Notes: generated by a model not told the origin, from the sequence alone. A DNA stretch of 64,000 nt from Methylibium sp. Root1272 (GCF_001425905.1 NZ_LMDY01000001.1:254890-318889), one strand, 5' to 3'. Positions 9,424 to 18,176 are shown, numbered from the stretch's first letter. Program-made: numbers and translations.

Positions 9424-10078
9424 AACCGAGGCTTCTCACGTTGACGATCTTCTGGCGCGAACCGACGGCGCGCAGCTTTCGGCGGATGCGATGCAGGGCC
9501 ACGTCCAGGGCATTGGGGGTGACCGCCTCGCTCAGGCCCCAGGCGGCGGCTTCCAGCGCCGAGCGGCGCACCGTGTCTCCGCTCTTGCGGGCCAGCAGCA
9601 GCATGATCTGCATCTCGGACGCCGCCAGCGACACGCGCTCTTCGCCGCAGTGGAGCATGCCGTCGGCGGGCCGCAGTTGCAGGTCGCCGTGCCCCGGTGT
9701 GACCGGCAGGCACTCCACCGGACGGCGCAGCAGCGCGCGGACGCGTGCCACCAGCTCGTCCATGGCGAAGGGCTTGGGCAGGTAGTCGTCGGCACCGGCG
9801 TCCAGGCCTTCGACCCGATCGTTCAGCGCATCGCGTGCCGTCAGGACCAGGCAGGGAATGGTCAGCTCGAAGTCACGCAGCCGCTTCAGCAAGGCCAGTC
9901 CGTCACCGTCCGGCAGACCCCGATCGAGGACCATCGCGCCATAGGGCACCTGGTGGAGGGCAGACCAGGCGGCATCGATGCGCTGGACGCTGTCCACGGC
10001 GATGCCGGCGGCGGCCAACCCGTTGCTCACCAGTTGAGCAAGTCGCTCGTGGTCCTCGACCAGCAGAATCCGGCTCAT
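9392..10078 (-). CDS. OmpR/QseB/PmrA-like response regulator
   Basis: A 228-residue response regulator. The receiver domain (about 1-115) has the acidic pair E8/D9, phosphoacceptor D52 in MVLDRGLPDGDG, and the switch residues T (LTARD) and K (LPKPF). The C-terminal winged-helix domain (about 125-222) ends in the DNA-binding pattern ALDVALHRIRRKLR. The start codon overlaps the mipA stop as TGATG, so the gene is read from the mipA promoter. That promoter contains the tandem GGWAAG repeat also found before lpxO, the RND operon and mlaA; this protein is the best candidate to bind it, which would make the system autoregulatory. That link is inference. Confidence 0.93.
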   Translation of the reverse strand: MSRILLVEDHERLAQLVSNGLAAAGIAVDSVQRIDAAWSALHQVPYGAMVLDRGLPDGDGLALLKRLRDFELTIPCLVLTARDALNDRVEGLDAGADDYLPKPFAMDELVARVRALLRRPVECLPVTPGHGDLQLRPADGMLHCGEERVSLAASEMQIMLLLARKSGDTVRRSALEAAAWGLSEAVTPNALDVALHRIRRKLRAVGSRQKIVNVRSLGYALREDALAE

Positions 10079-10929
10079 CAGAAGCGGTACAGATAGCCCA
10101 CGAGCACGCGGTTCTCGGTCGAGGTGTCCACCAGCGGACTGTCCTTCATCGACTTGGCCAAGCCAGCCACGCGGGCATCGAACATCAGCGAGTGGTGTGA
10201 ATCGAGGCGATAGATGGCTCTGACACCGACCCCTGGAACGACACCCGCCTTGCCGACATAGGCAGGCCGCCCTGCCATCGCTTCGCTGCTTCGCACGCCG
10301 AAGTAGTAGTCGACGTACTTCTTGTCCAGCCAGGCGGCGCTCAGCCGTGGGGAAATCATCAGGTTCGGACCCAGCCGAAAGGGCTTCTCCACGCTCAGGC
10401 TGAAGCGCTGGCCCTTGCTCTTGCCCGCAACGTCGCCCAGCCACTCGGCGCTGACATTGGCCATCTCGTTGCGCCACTGTACCTGGGCACCGGTCCAGAA
10501 GCCACCCTTGCGCTCGGCCATGCCGGCAAGGATGGGGGCGTCGTCGGCCTCGTAGCCGGCGCCGTCGAGGTTCATCCGACCCACGATGCTGAAGTCGAGC
10601 CGCTGCCTGTCTCCCAGGTCGAGGCCGGGCAGCTTCACCTCGATGCCCAGCGCGCCGACCTTCACATACTGGTTTTCGAACTGGAGTAAAGGCAGCACCT
10701 TGGTTTCACGATCGCTGCCCGTGTAGGGCTTTTGCGCGCTGAACACGCCGAGTCCCAGGCCCCAGCTGCTGCCCCCGGGCCCTCCAGGGCCTCCCGATCC
10801 CTCGGGGCCCGGTTGCTGGGCCGCGGCGGTCGAGGCAGCAGCGCTCATCACGATGGCCAGTGCGGACAGGTTCGCCGCGCGCCGCAGCGGAGTCGATGGG
10901 CCCCGGCCTGGCAGGTGAGGAAGTGACAT
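10078..10929 (-). CDS. MipA/OmpV-family outer membrane protein
   Basis: A predicted outer-membrane beta-barrel of 283 residues. The N-terminal export signal ends near TAAAQQ (about residue 38). A glycine/proline-rich linker follows, then the family opening WGLGLGVFSAQKPYTGSD, alternating hydrophobic strands, and a C-terminal aromatic residue (VGYLYRF), the usual signal for barrel assembly. MipA was described as a scaffold for murein-synthesis enzymes in E. coli, and OmpV/MipA proteins are linked to antimicrobial and osmotic stress elsewhere. It is the first gene of the operon with the response regulator and kinase. MipA genes next to QseBC/PmrAB-like pairs are common in proteobacteria. Confidence 0.88.
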   Translation of the reverse strand: MSLPHLPGRGPSTPLRRAANLSALAIVMSAAASTAAAQQPGPEGSGGPGGPGGSSWGLGLGVFSAQKPYTGSDRETKVLPLLQFENQYVKVGALGIEVKLPGLDLGDRQRLDFSIVGRMNLDGAGYEADDAPILAGMAERKGGFWTGAQVQWRNEMANVSAEWLGDVAGKSKGQRFSLSVEKPFRLGPNLMISPRLSAAWLDKKYVDYYFGVRSSEAMAGRPAYVGKAGVVPGVGVRAIYRLDSHHSLMFDARVAGLAKSMKDSPLVDTSTENRVLVGYLYRF

Positions 10930-10961
10930 GGGTGGCTCTGGTCGGTCGTTGAGGAGCCGGG

Positions 10962-10995
10962 ATCATTTCGGACCGACTCTTACCGCGCACTTTCC
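10962..10995 (-). promoter_or_regulatory. Tandem-hexamer promoter of the mipA-RR-HK operon
   Basis: Read on the minus strand: GGAAAG (10995-10990), 5 nt, GGTAAG (10984-10979), then after 11 nt the -10-like AATGAT (10967-10962). It faces mipA, whose start is at 10929. This is the copy that would give autoregulation of the two-component system. Confidence 0.68.
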
Positions 10996-11021
10996 GACCG
11001 GTGCGCACTCGCCGGTCGTCC

Positions 11022-11055
11022 GGAAAGTAGGCGGAAAGACAGGCCGCGTGACGAT
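11022..11055 (+). promoter_or_regulatory. Tandem-hexamer promoter of the RND efflux operon
   Basis: GGAAAG (11022-11027), 5 nt, GGAAAG (11033-11038), then after 11 nt the -10-like GACGAT (11050-11055). It lies back to back with the mipA copy in the 195-bp divergent region and drives the efflux operon starting at 11125. Confidence 0.68.
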
Positions 11056-11124
11056 GCCGGCGGCCGTGCGTGGCCAGGCAACCGACCAGCGATCGCCAGA
11101 GATGGGGACGCCTCGCCAGAACAG

Positions 11125-12594
11125 ATGACTCTCGCCATGGGCCGGCAGTGCGCGCCTTGCCTCACAGCGCTATTGCTGCTCGCCGGCTGCACCACCGCGC
11201 CACCGGACACCACGCCGGGCAGCGCGTCGGCACCCGTGCCCCTGCAGTGGCATGCGCCGTTGCCGCAGGACGCAGCCCACGGCGGTGACCTGGCCGACCT
11301 GAGCCACTGGTGGGCGCAGTTCGACGATCCCCTGATGCTGCGGCTGATCGAGTCCGGCCAGCAGGCAAGCGCCACGCTGGCGCAGGCCAGTGCGCGTATC
11401 GCCGACGCGCGCGCAGTCCGCACGGCCAGCGGCGCGGCGCTGGTGCCGGCGCTCGATGCCAGCGTGAGCGCCAGCCGCGTCGTCCAGAGTCCGGGCGCGC
11501 CCATGGCCACGACCTCGTCGGTCGGGCTGCAGGCCAGCTGGGAACTCGACCTGTTCGGTGCCCAGCGTGCCGGCGCCCGGGCCGCGCAGGCACGCCTGGA
11601 GTCCAGCCGGGCCGGCTGGCACGACGCACGCGTCTCGGTCGCCGCCGAGGTGGCCACGGCCTACGTCGGCCTGCGCGCCTGCGAGGCGCAGCTGGCGCAA
11701 GCGGAGCTGGATGTTCGCTCGCGCGCCGAGACCTCGCGCCTGACCGTTCTGGCCGCAGGCGCTGGCTTCCAGGCACCCGCCGCCGCCGACCTGGCACGCG
11801 CCAGCGCCGCACAGAGCAGGGCAGCGCTCACCCAGCAGCGCGCGCAGTGCGACATCGTCGTCAAGTCGCTGGTTGCGCTCACTGCCGTCGACGAAGCCGC
11901 GCTGCGACAGGAACTCGCTGCATCGTCGGCGCAGCTTCCGCAGCCGGCCGCTCTGCGCGTCGCCTCGGTGCCGGCCGTGGCGCTGGCCCAGCGGCCCGAC
12001 ATCGCCGCGGCCGCCGCCGAGCTCGTCGCGGCCAGCGCCGACGCCGATCAGGCCGAGGCCCTGCGCTGGCCGCGCATTGCGCTGAGCGGCAGCATCGCCG
12101 CAGCCCGGCAGCGCAGCGGCGGCGTCAGCACCGACGGCAAGGTCTGGAGCATCGGCCCGGTCTCCGTCACGCTGCCGCTCTTCGACGCGGGTGTGCGTCG
12201 CGCCAATGCCGACGCCGCCCGTGCACGCTACGAGTCGGCCCGCACGGCCTACGCCGCCAGCCTGCGCGCCGCCGTGCGCGAGGTGGAGACCGCCCTGGTC
12301 GCGCTGCGCGGCGCCACCGCGCGCGGCGAGGACGTGCGCACGGCCGTCGTCGGCTTCGAACGCTCGTACCAGGCCGCCGAGGCGCGCTATCGCGGCGGAC
12401 TCGCAAGCCTGTTCGAACTCGAGGACGCGCGCCGCAGCCTGGTCGCCGCGCGCAGCGCGCTGATCGAGCAGCAGCGCGAGTCCGTCATCGCCTGGGTCGA
12501 CACCTACCGCGCCATCGGCGGTGGCTGGCGACCTTCGTCGACGACCGCCGACGCCGTGACACCCATGCCTTCAACGCAGGCCTTCCGAACATGA
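11125..12594 (+). CDS. NodT/OprM-family outer membrane efflux lipoprotein
   Basis: Outer-membrane channel of a tripartite pump, 489 residues. A lipoprotein signal is visible: a short positive N-terminus, hydrophobic stretch ALLLLAG and lipobox cysteine in LAGCTT. Two long-helix OEP repeats follow, with LQASWELDLFG and the paired VTLPLFDAGVRRANAD, both typical of TolC/NodT proteins. ATG 11125 or the ATG at 11137 could be the start; neither has a strong ribosome site. Its stop overlaps the start of the membrane fusion gene as ATGA. It is the first gene of a three-gene operon behind a response-regulator-type promoter. Confidence 0.92.
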   Translation: MTLAMGRQCAPCLTALLLLAGCTTAPPDTTPGSASAPVPLQWHAPLPQDAAHGGDLADLSHWWAQFDDPLMLRLIESGQQASATLAQASARIADARAVRTASGAALVPALDASVSASRVVQSPGAPMATTSSVGLQASWELDLFGAQRAGARAAQARLESSRAGWHDARVSVAAEVATAYVGLRACEAQLAQAELDVRSRAETSRLTVLAAGAGFQAPAAADLARASAAQSRAALTQQRAQCDIVVKSLVALTAVDEAALRQELAASSAQLPQPAALRVASVPAVALAQRPDIAAAAAELVAASADADQAEALRWPRIALSGSIAAARQRSGGVSTDGKVWSIGPVSVTLPLFDAGVRRANADAARARYESARTAYAASLRAAVREVETALVALRGATARGEDVRTAVVGFERSYQAAEARYRGGLASLFELEDARRSLVAARSALIEQQRESVIAWVDTYRAIGGGWRPSSTTADAVTPMPSTQAFRT

Positions 12595-13745
12595 CGAACT
12601 CCCATCGCAGCCCCTGCCGTTTCGCACCGACCCTGCTCGTGATCGCCGGGTCGGTCGCCGCCTTCTGTGCGCAGGTCGCCAACGCCCAGGCCGAGAACCG
12701 TCAGCCGGTTGCCAAGCCTGCCTTGGCCGTGACGGTCATTCAACCCCAGCTGGCAACACTGCCCCTTCGCGTCCCCGCCAACGGCAACATCGCGGCCTGG
12801 CAGGAAGCCAGCGTCGGGACGGAGGCCGATGGCCTGCGCCTGACCGAGGTCAGGGTCAACGTCGGCGACCGCGTGCGGCGCGGGCAGGTGCTGGCGAGAT
12901 TCGAGGCCGCGCCGGTCGCGACCGAGCTCGCGAGCCGCCGGGCAGCGCTGGCCGAATCCGAGGCCGCCCTGGCCGAGGCTGCAGCCAACGCGCAGCGAGC
13001 GCGCGACCTGCAGGCCAGTGGGGCCCTCTCCGTCCAGCAGATCAACCAGTACTTGACGGCGGAACGCATGGCCGAGGCGCGCCATGAAGCTGCCAGGGCC
13101 GTCGCCCGGACGCAGGAACTGCGCCTCGCGCAGACCGAGGTGCGCGCGCCCGACGATGGCGTGATCTCCACGCGCAGCGCCACCGTGGGCGCAGTCCTGC
13201 CCGCCGGGCAGGAGCTGTTCCGGCTGATCCGGCGCAGCCGGCTCGAGTGGCGTGCCGAGGTGGCCGCGCCCCAGCTGGCGCGGCTCAGTCCGGGCCAGGG
13301 CGCCACCGTGACGCCGGTGGGCGGCGAGGCCATCCTGGGCACGGTGCGCATGGTCGCGCCGGCCGTGGACACGCAGACACGCACCGGTGCCGTCTACGTC
13401 GACCTGCCGGCGGGCGGCACGGCACGCGCCGGCATGTTCGCGCGCGGCGAGATCGAGGTCGGCAGGGGCAGCCAGGCCCTCACGCTGCCGCAGGCGGCCG
13501 TGCTGCAGCGAGAGGGCTTCGACTACGTCTTGCGCGTCGGGCCCGACTCCAGGGTGCTCCAGACCAAGGTGAAGCTCGGCCGACGCGCCGGCGATCGTGT
13601 CGAGGTCCTCGCCGGCGTCGATGCCGCCACGAGAGTCGTCGCCAGGGGAGGGGCGTTCCTGGGGGACGGGGATCTGGTGAATGTGGTCGAAGGGCAGACG
13701 GGCCTTGGGCGCACCGGACTTCTGGTGATGGATCGCAGGCCATGA
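12591..13745 (+). CDS. RND efflux periplasmic adaptor (membrane fusion protein)
   Basis: A periplasmic adaptor of 384 residues. It has an export signal (about 1-35, ending near ANAQA), a biotinyl-lipoyl-like hairpin around EVRVNVGDRVRRGQVLARF, an alpha-hairpin rich in alanine and glutamate (about 105-175), and the returning lipoyl half with TEVRAPDDGVISTR. A beta-barrel domain follows (about 200-290). It bridges the inner-membrane pump and the outer-membrane channel. Overlaps of ATGA on both sides show tight co-translation with the other two subunits. Confidence 0.92.
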   Translation: MTNSHRSPCRFAPTLLVIAGSVAAFCAQVANAQAENRQPVAKPALAVTVIQPQLATLPLRVPANGNIAAWQEASVGTEADGLRLTEVRVNVGDRVRRGQVLARFEAAPVATELASRRAALAESEAALAEAAANAQRARDLQASGALSVQQINQYLTAERMAEARHEAARAVARTQELRLAQTEVRAPDDGVISTRSATVGAVLPAGQELFRLIRRSRLEWRAEVAAPQLARLSPGQGATVTPVGGEAILGTVRMVAPAVDTQTRTGAVYVDLPAGGTARAGMFARGEIEVGRGSQALTLPQAAVLQREGFDYVLRVGPDSRVLQTKVKLGRRAGDRVEVLAGVDAATRVVARGGAFLGDGDLVNVVEGQTGLGRTGLLVMDRRP

Positions 13746-16700
13746 GCATCAACGTCTCCTCCTGGTCGATCCGCAATCCGACCCCAGGCCTCCTGCTGTT
13801 CGTGCTCCTCACGTTCGCCGGCCTGATGGGCTTCGCGGCGATGCGTGTCCAGAACTTCCCGGACATGGACTTGTCCACGGTGACGATCACCGCCTCGCTG
13901 CCGGGGGCATCGCCATCGCAACTCGAGACCGAAGTCGCGCGAAGAATCGAGAACTCGCTGGCCACGGTGCAAGGTGTCAAGCACATCAACACCACGTTGA
14001 CCGACGGCACGGCCGTCATCGCGGTGGACTTTCAGCTCGAGAAGCCATCGCAGGAGGCTTTGGATGACGTGCGCGATGCGGTGGCACGCGTTCGCGGTGA
14101 CCTGCCGGGCGATCTGCGCGACCCCGTGATCCAGAAGACCACCACCGCCGGTTCGCCCATCCTCACCTACACGGTGGCCTCGTCGCGCATGGACGAGGAG
14201 GCGCTGTCGTGGTTCGTAGACCACCAGATCGGCAAGACGCTGCTCGCCGTGCCGGGCGTCGGTGCGGTCCGCCGCGTCGGTGGCGTCACGCGCGAGATCA
14301 GGGTGGAGCTCGACCCGGCACGGCTGCTGGCGCTGAATGCCTCGGCGGCGGACATCTCGAGGCGGTTGCAGCTGGTCCAGCAGGAGGCTGCGGGGGGCCG
14401 CGCCGACCTGGGTGGTTCCGAGCAGCAGGTGCGGACCATTGCCACGGTGCAGTCGGCCAAGGAACTGGCCGCCATCGAACTCGTGCTGAGCAACGGCCGG
14501 CCCCTCCGGCTCGACCAGGTCGCGACGGTGGTCGATGGTGTCGCCGACCCGCGCTCCGCGGCCTTGCTGGACGGCAGGCCGGTGGTCGGCTTCGAGATCA
14601 CGCGCGCGCGCGGTGCGGGTGAGCTGGATGTGGCTGCCGGAGTGCGCGGCGCGCTGCTGGCGCTGAAGACCGCGCATCCGGGAATCGAGGTCGTCGAGGC
14701 CGTGAACGCCGTCGATCCGGTCCTGGAGAACTACCGGGGCTCGATGGGTCTGCTCTACGAGGGGGCGGCGCTGGCCGTGCTGGTCGTGCTCGTCTTCCTG
14801 CGCGACTGGCGCTCGACCTTCGTGGCGGCCGTGGCTTTGCCGCTGTCCATCATCCCGACCTTCGCGGTCATGCACCTGATGGGCTTCACGCTCAACACGG
14901 TGACGTTGCTGTCGCTGTCGCTGGTGGTCGGCGTGCTGGTGGACGACGCCATCGTCGAGATCGAGAACATCGCCCGCCACCTGCGCATGGGCAAGAGCCC
15001 GTACCAGGCGGCGATGGAGGCAGCGGACGAGATCGGGCTGGCGGTCGTCGCCACGACCGCGACGCTCATCGCCGTGTTCCTGCCCACGGCGTTCATGAGC
15101 GGCGTGGTCGGCAAGTACTTCGTGCAGTTCGGCTGGACGGCAGCCATCGCGGTGTTCTTCTCGCTCGTCGTGGCCCGCATGCTCACCCCCATGATGGCGG
15201 CCTACCTGCTCGAGGCGCCGAAGAATCCGCACGATCGCGAGCCCGGCTGGATGGAAACCTACCTGGGCTGGGCGCGCTGGTGCTTGCGGCGGCGCCGGCT
15301 CACGCTCGGGCTGGCGTCCGCTTTCTTCGGCGGCGGCCTGTTCCTGGCGTCCACGCTGCCAGGCTCTTTCATTCCGCCCGACGACGGGGCACAGACCCAG
15401 GTTTCGCTGACCCTGCCGCCCGGCAGCAACCTCGAGGACACCCTGGCCCTTGCCGAGCAAGCGCGCGAGATCGTGCGTCGGAACGAGCACGCCCGGACCA
15501 TCTACACCGCAGTCGGCGGCAGTCGAAGCGGTTCGGGGCCCGGTGACGACGGCCCGGTGGCCAGCAATGTGCGCACCGCGGTGCTGACCGTGAACCTCTC
15601 GCATCGCGATGTCCGCTCCGGCCTGCACCAGCAGCAGATCGAGCAGCAACTCCGCGAGGCCCTGGCGGGTTTGCCCGGCGCGCGTGTCAATGTCGGCGGT
15701 GGCGGTTCCGACGACAACTACGTGATGGTGCTCACCGGTGACGATGACCGGGCACTGGCACAGGCCGCCGAGCAGGTGGAGCGCGAGTTGCGAACGGTCC
15801 CCGGCATCGGGGCCGTCACGTCCTCCGCGGGTCTGGTGCAACCGGAACTGGTGGTGCGCCCCGACTTCGCGCGCGCCGCCGATCTGGGCGTCACGTCCGC
15901 GGACATCGCCGAGACATTGCGTGTCGCGACGGCTGGCGACCTCGACCAGGCGCTCGCCAAGCTCAACCTCGGCGAGCGGCAGGTGCCCGTGGTGGTGAAG
16001 CTGGAAGGCGCGGCGCGGCGGGACATCGACACGCTCAGGCAATTGCCCGTGCCGGGGGCGCACGGACCCGTGGCACTGGAGAACGTCGCGTCGCTGGACA
16101 TCGGCAGCGGCCCCACGGAGATCACGCGCCGTGACCGCAGGCGCAACGTCAACCTCGAGGTCGAGTTGAACGGCCGCCCCTTGAGCGAGGTGGAGCAGGC
16201 GGCGCTGTCGCTCCCCAGCCTGCAGCAACTGCCGCAAGGCATCCGGCACGGCGCGAGCGGTGACGCCGAGGACATGGCCGAACTGGCCTATGGGTTCGGC
16301 ATCGCCATGCTTACGGGTGTGCTTTGCATCTATGTCGTGCTGGTGCTGCTGTTCAAGGACTTCGTGCAGCCGGTGACCATCCTCGTGGCCCTGGTGCTGT
16401 CGGTGCCGGGCGCCTTCGTGGCGCTGTACGTCACGGCTTCGTCGATGTCGATGCCATCCATGATCGGACTGATCATGCTGATGGGGATCGCGACGAAGAA
16501 CTCGATCCTGCTCGTGGACTATGCGGTTATCGCCCGCGAGCAGCACGGCCTGAGCCGCGCGGAGGCCATCCTCGATGCCTGCCGCAAGCGCGCGCGCCCC
16601 ATCGTCATGACCACCCTCGCGATGGGCGCCGGCATGTTTCCCGTCGCGCTCGGGTGGGGAGGCGATCCGAGCTTCCGGGCGCCCATGGCCATCGTGGTGA

Positions 16701-16867
16701 TCGGAGGGCTGATCTCGTCGACGTTCCTGAGCCTGCTGGTGATCCCGGTCGTCATCACCTATGTCGACGACTCCGTGCAGTGGCTGCGTGGCGCGCTGCT
16801 CGGTCGGCGCAGCCTGGATCGCAACCACTATCCTGCGGCCCGCGGGGAGTCGAGCGAACTCCGATAG
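13742..16867 (+). CDS. RND-family multidrug efflux transporter (AcrB/MdtB-like)
   Basis: A proton-driven inner-membrane pump of 1041 residues with the internal duplication of the AcrB family. The first half begins with a transmembrane helix at about 13-33, followed by a large periplasmic porter domain. Helix 4 carries the proton-relay aspartates D401 and D402 in GVLVDDAIVEIEN, and the second half carries the lysine of MGIATKNSILLVDYAV. These mark a hydrophobe/amphiphile (HAE) exporter and not a metal exporter. It is the third gene of the operon. Substrates are unknown; control by the same promoter type as lpxO and mipA suggests cationic or membrane-active compounds. Confidence 0.94.
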   Translation: MSINVSSWSIRNPTPGLLLFVLLTFAGLMGFAAMRVQNFPDMDLSTVTITASLPGASPSQLETEVARRIENSLATVQGVKHINTTLTDGTAVIAVDFQLEKPSQEALDDVRDAVARVRGDLPGDLRDPVIQKTTTAGSPILTYTVASSRMDEEALSWFVDHQIGKTLLAVPGVGAVRRVGGVTREIRVELDPARLLALNASAADISRRLQLVQQEAAGGRADLGGSEQQVRTIATVQSAKELAAIELVLSNGRPLRLDQVATVVDGVADPRSAALLDGRPVVGFEITRARGAGELDVAAGVRGALLALKTAHPGIEVVEAVNAVDPVLENYRGSMGLLYEGAALAVLVVLVFLRDWRSTFVAAVALPLSIIPTFAVMHLMGFTLNTVTLLSLSLVVGVLVDDAIVEIENIARHLRMGKSPYQAAMEAADEIGLAVVATTATLIAVFLPTAFMSGVVGKYFVQFGWTAAIAVFFSLVVARMLTPMMAAYLLEAPKNPHDREPGWMETYLGWARWCLRRRRLTLGLASAFFGGGLFLASTLPGSFIPPDDGAQTQVSLTLPPGSNLEDTLALAEQAREIVRRNEHARTIYTAVGGSRSGSGPGDDGPVASNVRTAVLTVNLSHRDVRSGLHQQQIEQQLREALAGLPGARVNVGGGGSDDNYVMVLTGDDDRALAQAAEQVERELRTVPGIGAVTSSAGLVQPELVVRPDFARAADLGVTSADIAETLRVATAGDLDQALAKLNLGERQVPVVVKLEGAARRDIDTLRQLPVPGAHGPVALENVASLDIGSGPTEITRRDRRRNVNLEVELNGRPLSEVEQAALSLPSLQQLPQGIRHGASGDAEDMAELAYGFGIAMLTGVLCIYVVLVLLFKDFVQPVTILVALVLSVPGAFVALYVTASSMSMPSMIGLIMLMGIATKNSILLVDYAVIAREQHGLSRAEAILDACRKRARPIVMTTLAMGAGMFPVALGWGGDPSFRAPMAIVVIGGLISSTFLSLLVIPVVITYVDDSVQWLRGALLGRRSLDRNHYPAARGESSELR

Positions 16868-16921
16868 CTCGTCATCGGCGCGCGTTCCGGCGAGCGTTCG
16901 ATCGGTCGCTTGCGATGCCTT

Positions 16922-16955
16922 GGTAAGTGTTCGGAAAGCCGTGCTCCGCGACGAT
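16922..16955 (+). promoter_or_regulatory. Tandem-hexamer promoter of mlaA
   Basis: GGTAAG (16922-16927), 5 nt, GGAAAG (16933-16938), then after 11 nt the -10-like GACGAT (16950-16955). Over 17 bp it differs from the lpxO copy at one spacer position. The mlaA start follows about 36 bp downstream with GGAG before it. Confidence 0.7.
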
Positions 16956-16990
16956 GCACCTTGTCTCAGTTGTCGGATCGGGAGCCTTGC

Positions 16991-17824
16991 ATGCCGTCGC
17001 CCTCACTCTTCCAGGATGCCCACGGCGGGCCATGCCGAAAGCCGCGCACGGACAAGAAGCCGGCGGATGCTGCGTGGGGCGAGCCCCTGCACCGAGGCCT
17101 GCGGCCGACGTGCCTGCCGGCTCTGCTGCTGGCGTCCAGCGTCTGGCTCTCGGGCTGCGCCACGCCGCAGAATCCCGATCCGCTGGAGTCTATGAACCGG
17201 AAGACGTTCGCGCTGAACGAAGGCGTGGACAAGGCTGTCCTGAAGCCGGTGGCCACGGCCTACAAGACGGCCGTACCGGCACGGATAAGAACAGGCGTCT
17301 CGAACTTCTTCTCCAATCTCGGCGACCCCTGGTCGGGTGTGAACCTGTTCCTGCAGGGGCGAGTGAAGGATGGCCTCTCCGACATCGGTCGGTTCGGTAC
17401 CAATACAACCGTCGGCTTGCTGGGTGTGATGGACGTCGCCACCGATTGGGGGATGCCGCACCAGGGCGAGGACTTCAACGACACGTTGGGATCATGGGGT
17501 GTGGCCGGCGGCGCGTACCTGGTGTTTCCGCTGTTCGGGCCATCCGATCTGCGTGGTCTCGCAGCATTGCCGATCAACATCATGGCCAGTGCATCGTCTC
17601 AGATCAGCGACGCCGGGACGGCCAATGTGCTGACAGTTCTCGGCATCGTCGACACGCGCGCCGGGTTGCTGGAGATCACCCAGCTGATCGACGACGTCGC
17701 CTTGGACAAGTACCTCTTCGTTCGCGATGCGTATCTCCAGCGTCGCAAGCAGCGCGAGAGTGAGCAGGCTCACGACAACGATGGCGATCACGAGAGCGCG
17801 GCGGAAGTGATGGAGAGCCGATAG
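16991..17824 (+). CDS. mlaA: MlaA/VacJ-family outer membrane lipoprotein
   Basis: Outer-membrane component of the Mla system, which removes misplaced phospholipids from the outer leaflet. The protein has 277 residues. ATG 16991 is preceded by GGAG and begins just before an unusually long N-region of about 40 residues with several charges; a hydrophobic stretch and the lipobox cysteine in LSGCATPQ follow. The mature part opens with the family motif DPLESMNRKTFALNEGVDKAVLKP and contains FSNLGDPWSGVN, GLLGVMDVATDWGMP and GAYLVFPLFGPS. The other mla genes are not nearby. It has its own response-regulator-type promoter, which links phospholipid asymmetry to LpxO, MipA and the efflux pump. Confidence 0.92.
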   Translation: MPSPSLFQDAHGGPCRKPRTDKKPADAAWGEPLHRGLRPTCLPALLLASSVWLSGCATPQNPDPLESMNRKTFALNEGVDKAVLKPVATAYKTAVPARIRTGVSNFFSNLGDPWSGVNLFLQGRVKDGLSDIGRFGTNTTVGLLGVMDVATDWGMPHQGEDFNDTLGSWGVAGGAYLVFPLFGPSDLRGLAALPINIMASASSQISDAGTANVLTVLGIVDTRAGLLEITQLIDDVALDKYLFVRDAYLQRRKQRESEQAHDNDGDHESAAEVMESR

Positions 17825-17887
17825 CGACAGGAGCACTGCGGGTCCTCGCAATACGCCCACGCCACAGTGCGACTTGCCCTCGGTTCG

Positions 17888-17916
17888 TTGCACGAAAGAA
17901 GCGCCGCCCGTAGAGT
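17888..17916 (+). promoter_or_regulatory. Sigma70-type promoter for the rnk-like transcript
   Basis: TTGCAC, a 17-nt spacer and TAGAGT make a good vegetative promoter. The expected start point near 17923 coincides with an ATG and gives a leader of about 250 nt before the GTG of the rnk-like gene. Confidence 0.6.
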
Positions 17917-17922
17917 CTCGGC

Positions 17923-18060
17923 ATGGGCTCCATCCCCCTCATCGCCGCCCTTCGCGGTGCACCTCGCCAGGCGGCCACTCCGGCCGCTGGCTGGCTGCAT
18001 GCGCCCGCGCCGCGGGCCGGGGCGGGGACTCGCATCCGTCTGCCGGCCGCACATTTCTAG
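17923..18060 (+). CDS. Possible leaderless 45-residue leader ORF before the rnk-like gene
   Basis: An ATG 6 nt after the -10 element TAGAGT opens a 45-codon frame (starts MGSIPLIAALRG, ends RIRLPAAHF) that stops with TAG at 18058-18060. The stop overlaps the base of a perfect 13-bp hairpin beginning at 18059. The reading is rich in alanine, proline and arginine, which GC-rich DNA gives by chance, so coding status is uncertain. The placement of promoter, ORF and hairpin is what suggests a regulatory leader peptide. Confidence 0.35.
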   Translation: MGSIPLIAALRGAPRQAATPAAGWLHAPAPRAGAGTRIRLPAAHF

Positions 18061-18111
18061 GCCCGGCGATCACCTCCACCCACTTTGCGCAAACCTCAGA
18101 TCGCCGGGCCT
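18059..18111 (+). other. Long perfect hairpin in the 5' leader of the rnk-like gene
   Basis: AGGCCCGGCGATC (18059-18071) and GATCGCCGGGCCT (18099-18111) are exact reverse complements over 13 bp with a 27-nt loop that itself contains the palindrome TTGCGCAA. It lies 66 nt before the gene start and directly after the stop codon of a candidate leader ORF. No T-run follows, so it is not a simple terminator. It may be an RNA structure or, as DNA, an operator. Confidence 0.6.
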
Positions 18112-18176
18112 CCCGCCCGCGCGATGGCGTGTGTCGGCCACTGGTCGGCATGCAGCCTCTACTGAAGGAATGCTCC

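Noticed and set aside
13523-16828. An 1101-codon open frame antisense to the RND transporter
   Set aside because: It is a shadow of the RND gene with low-complexity composition and no domain.
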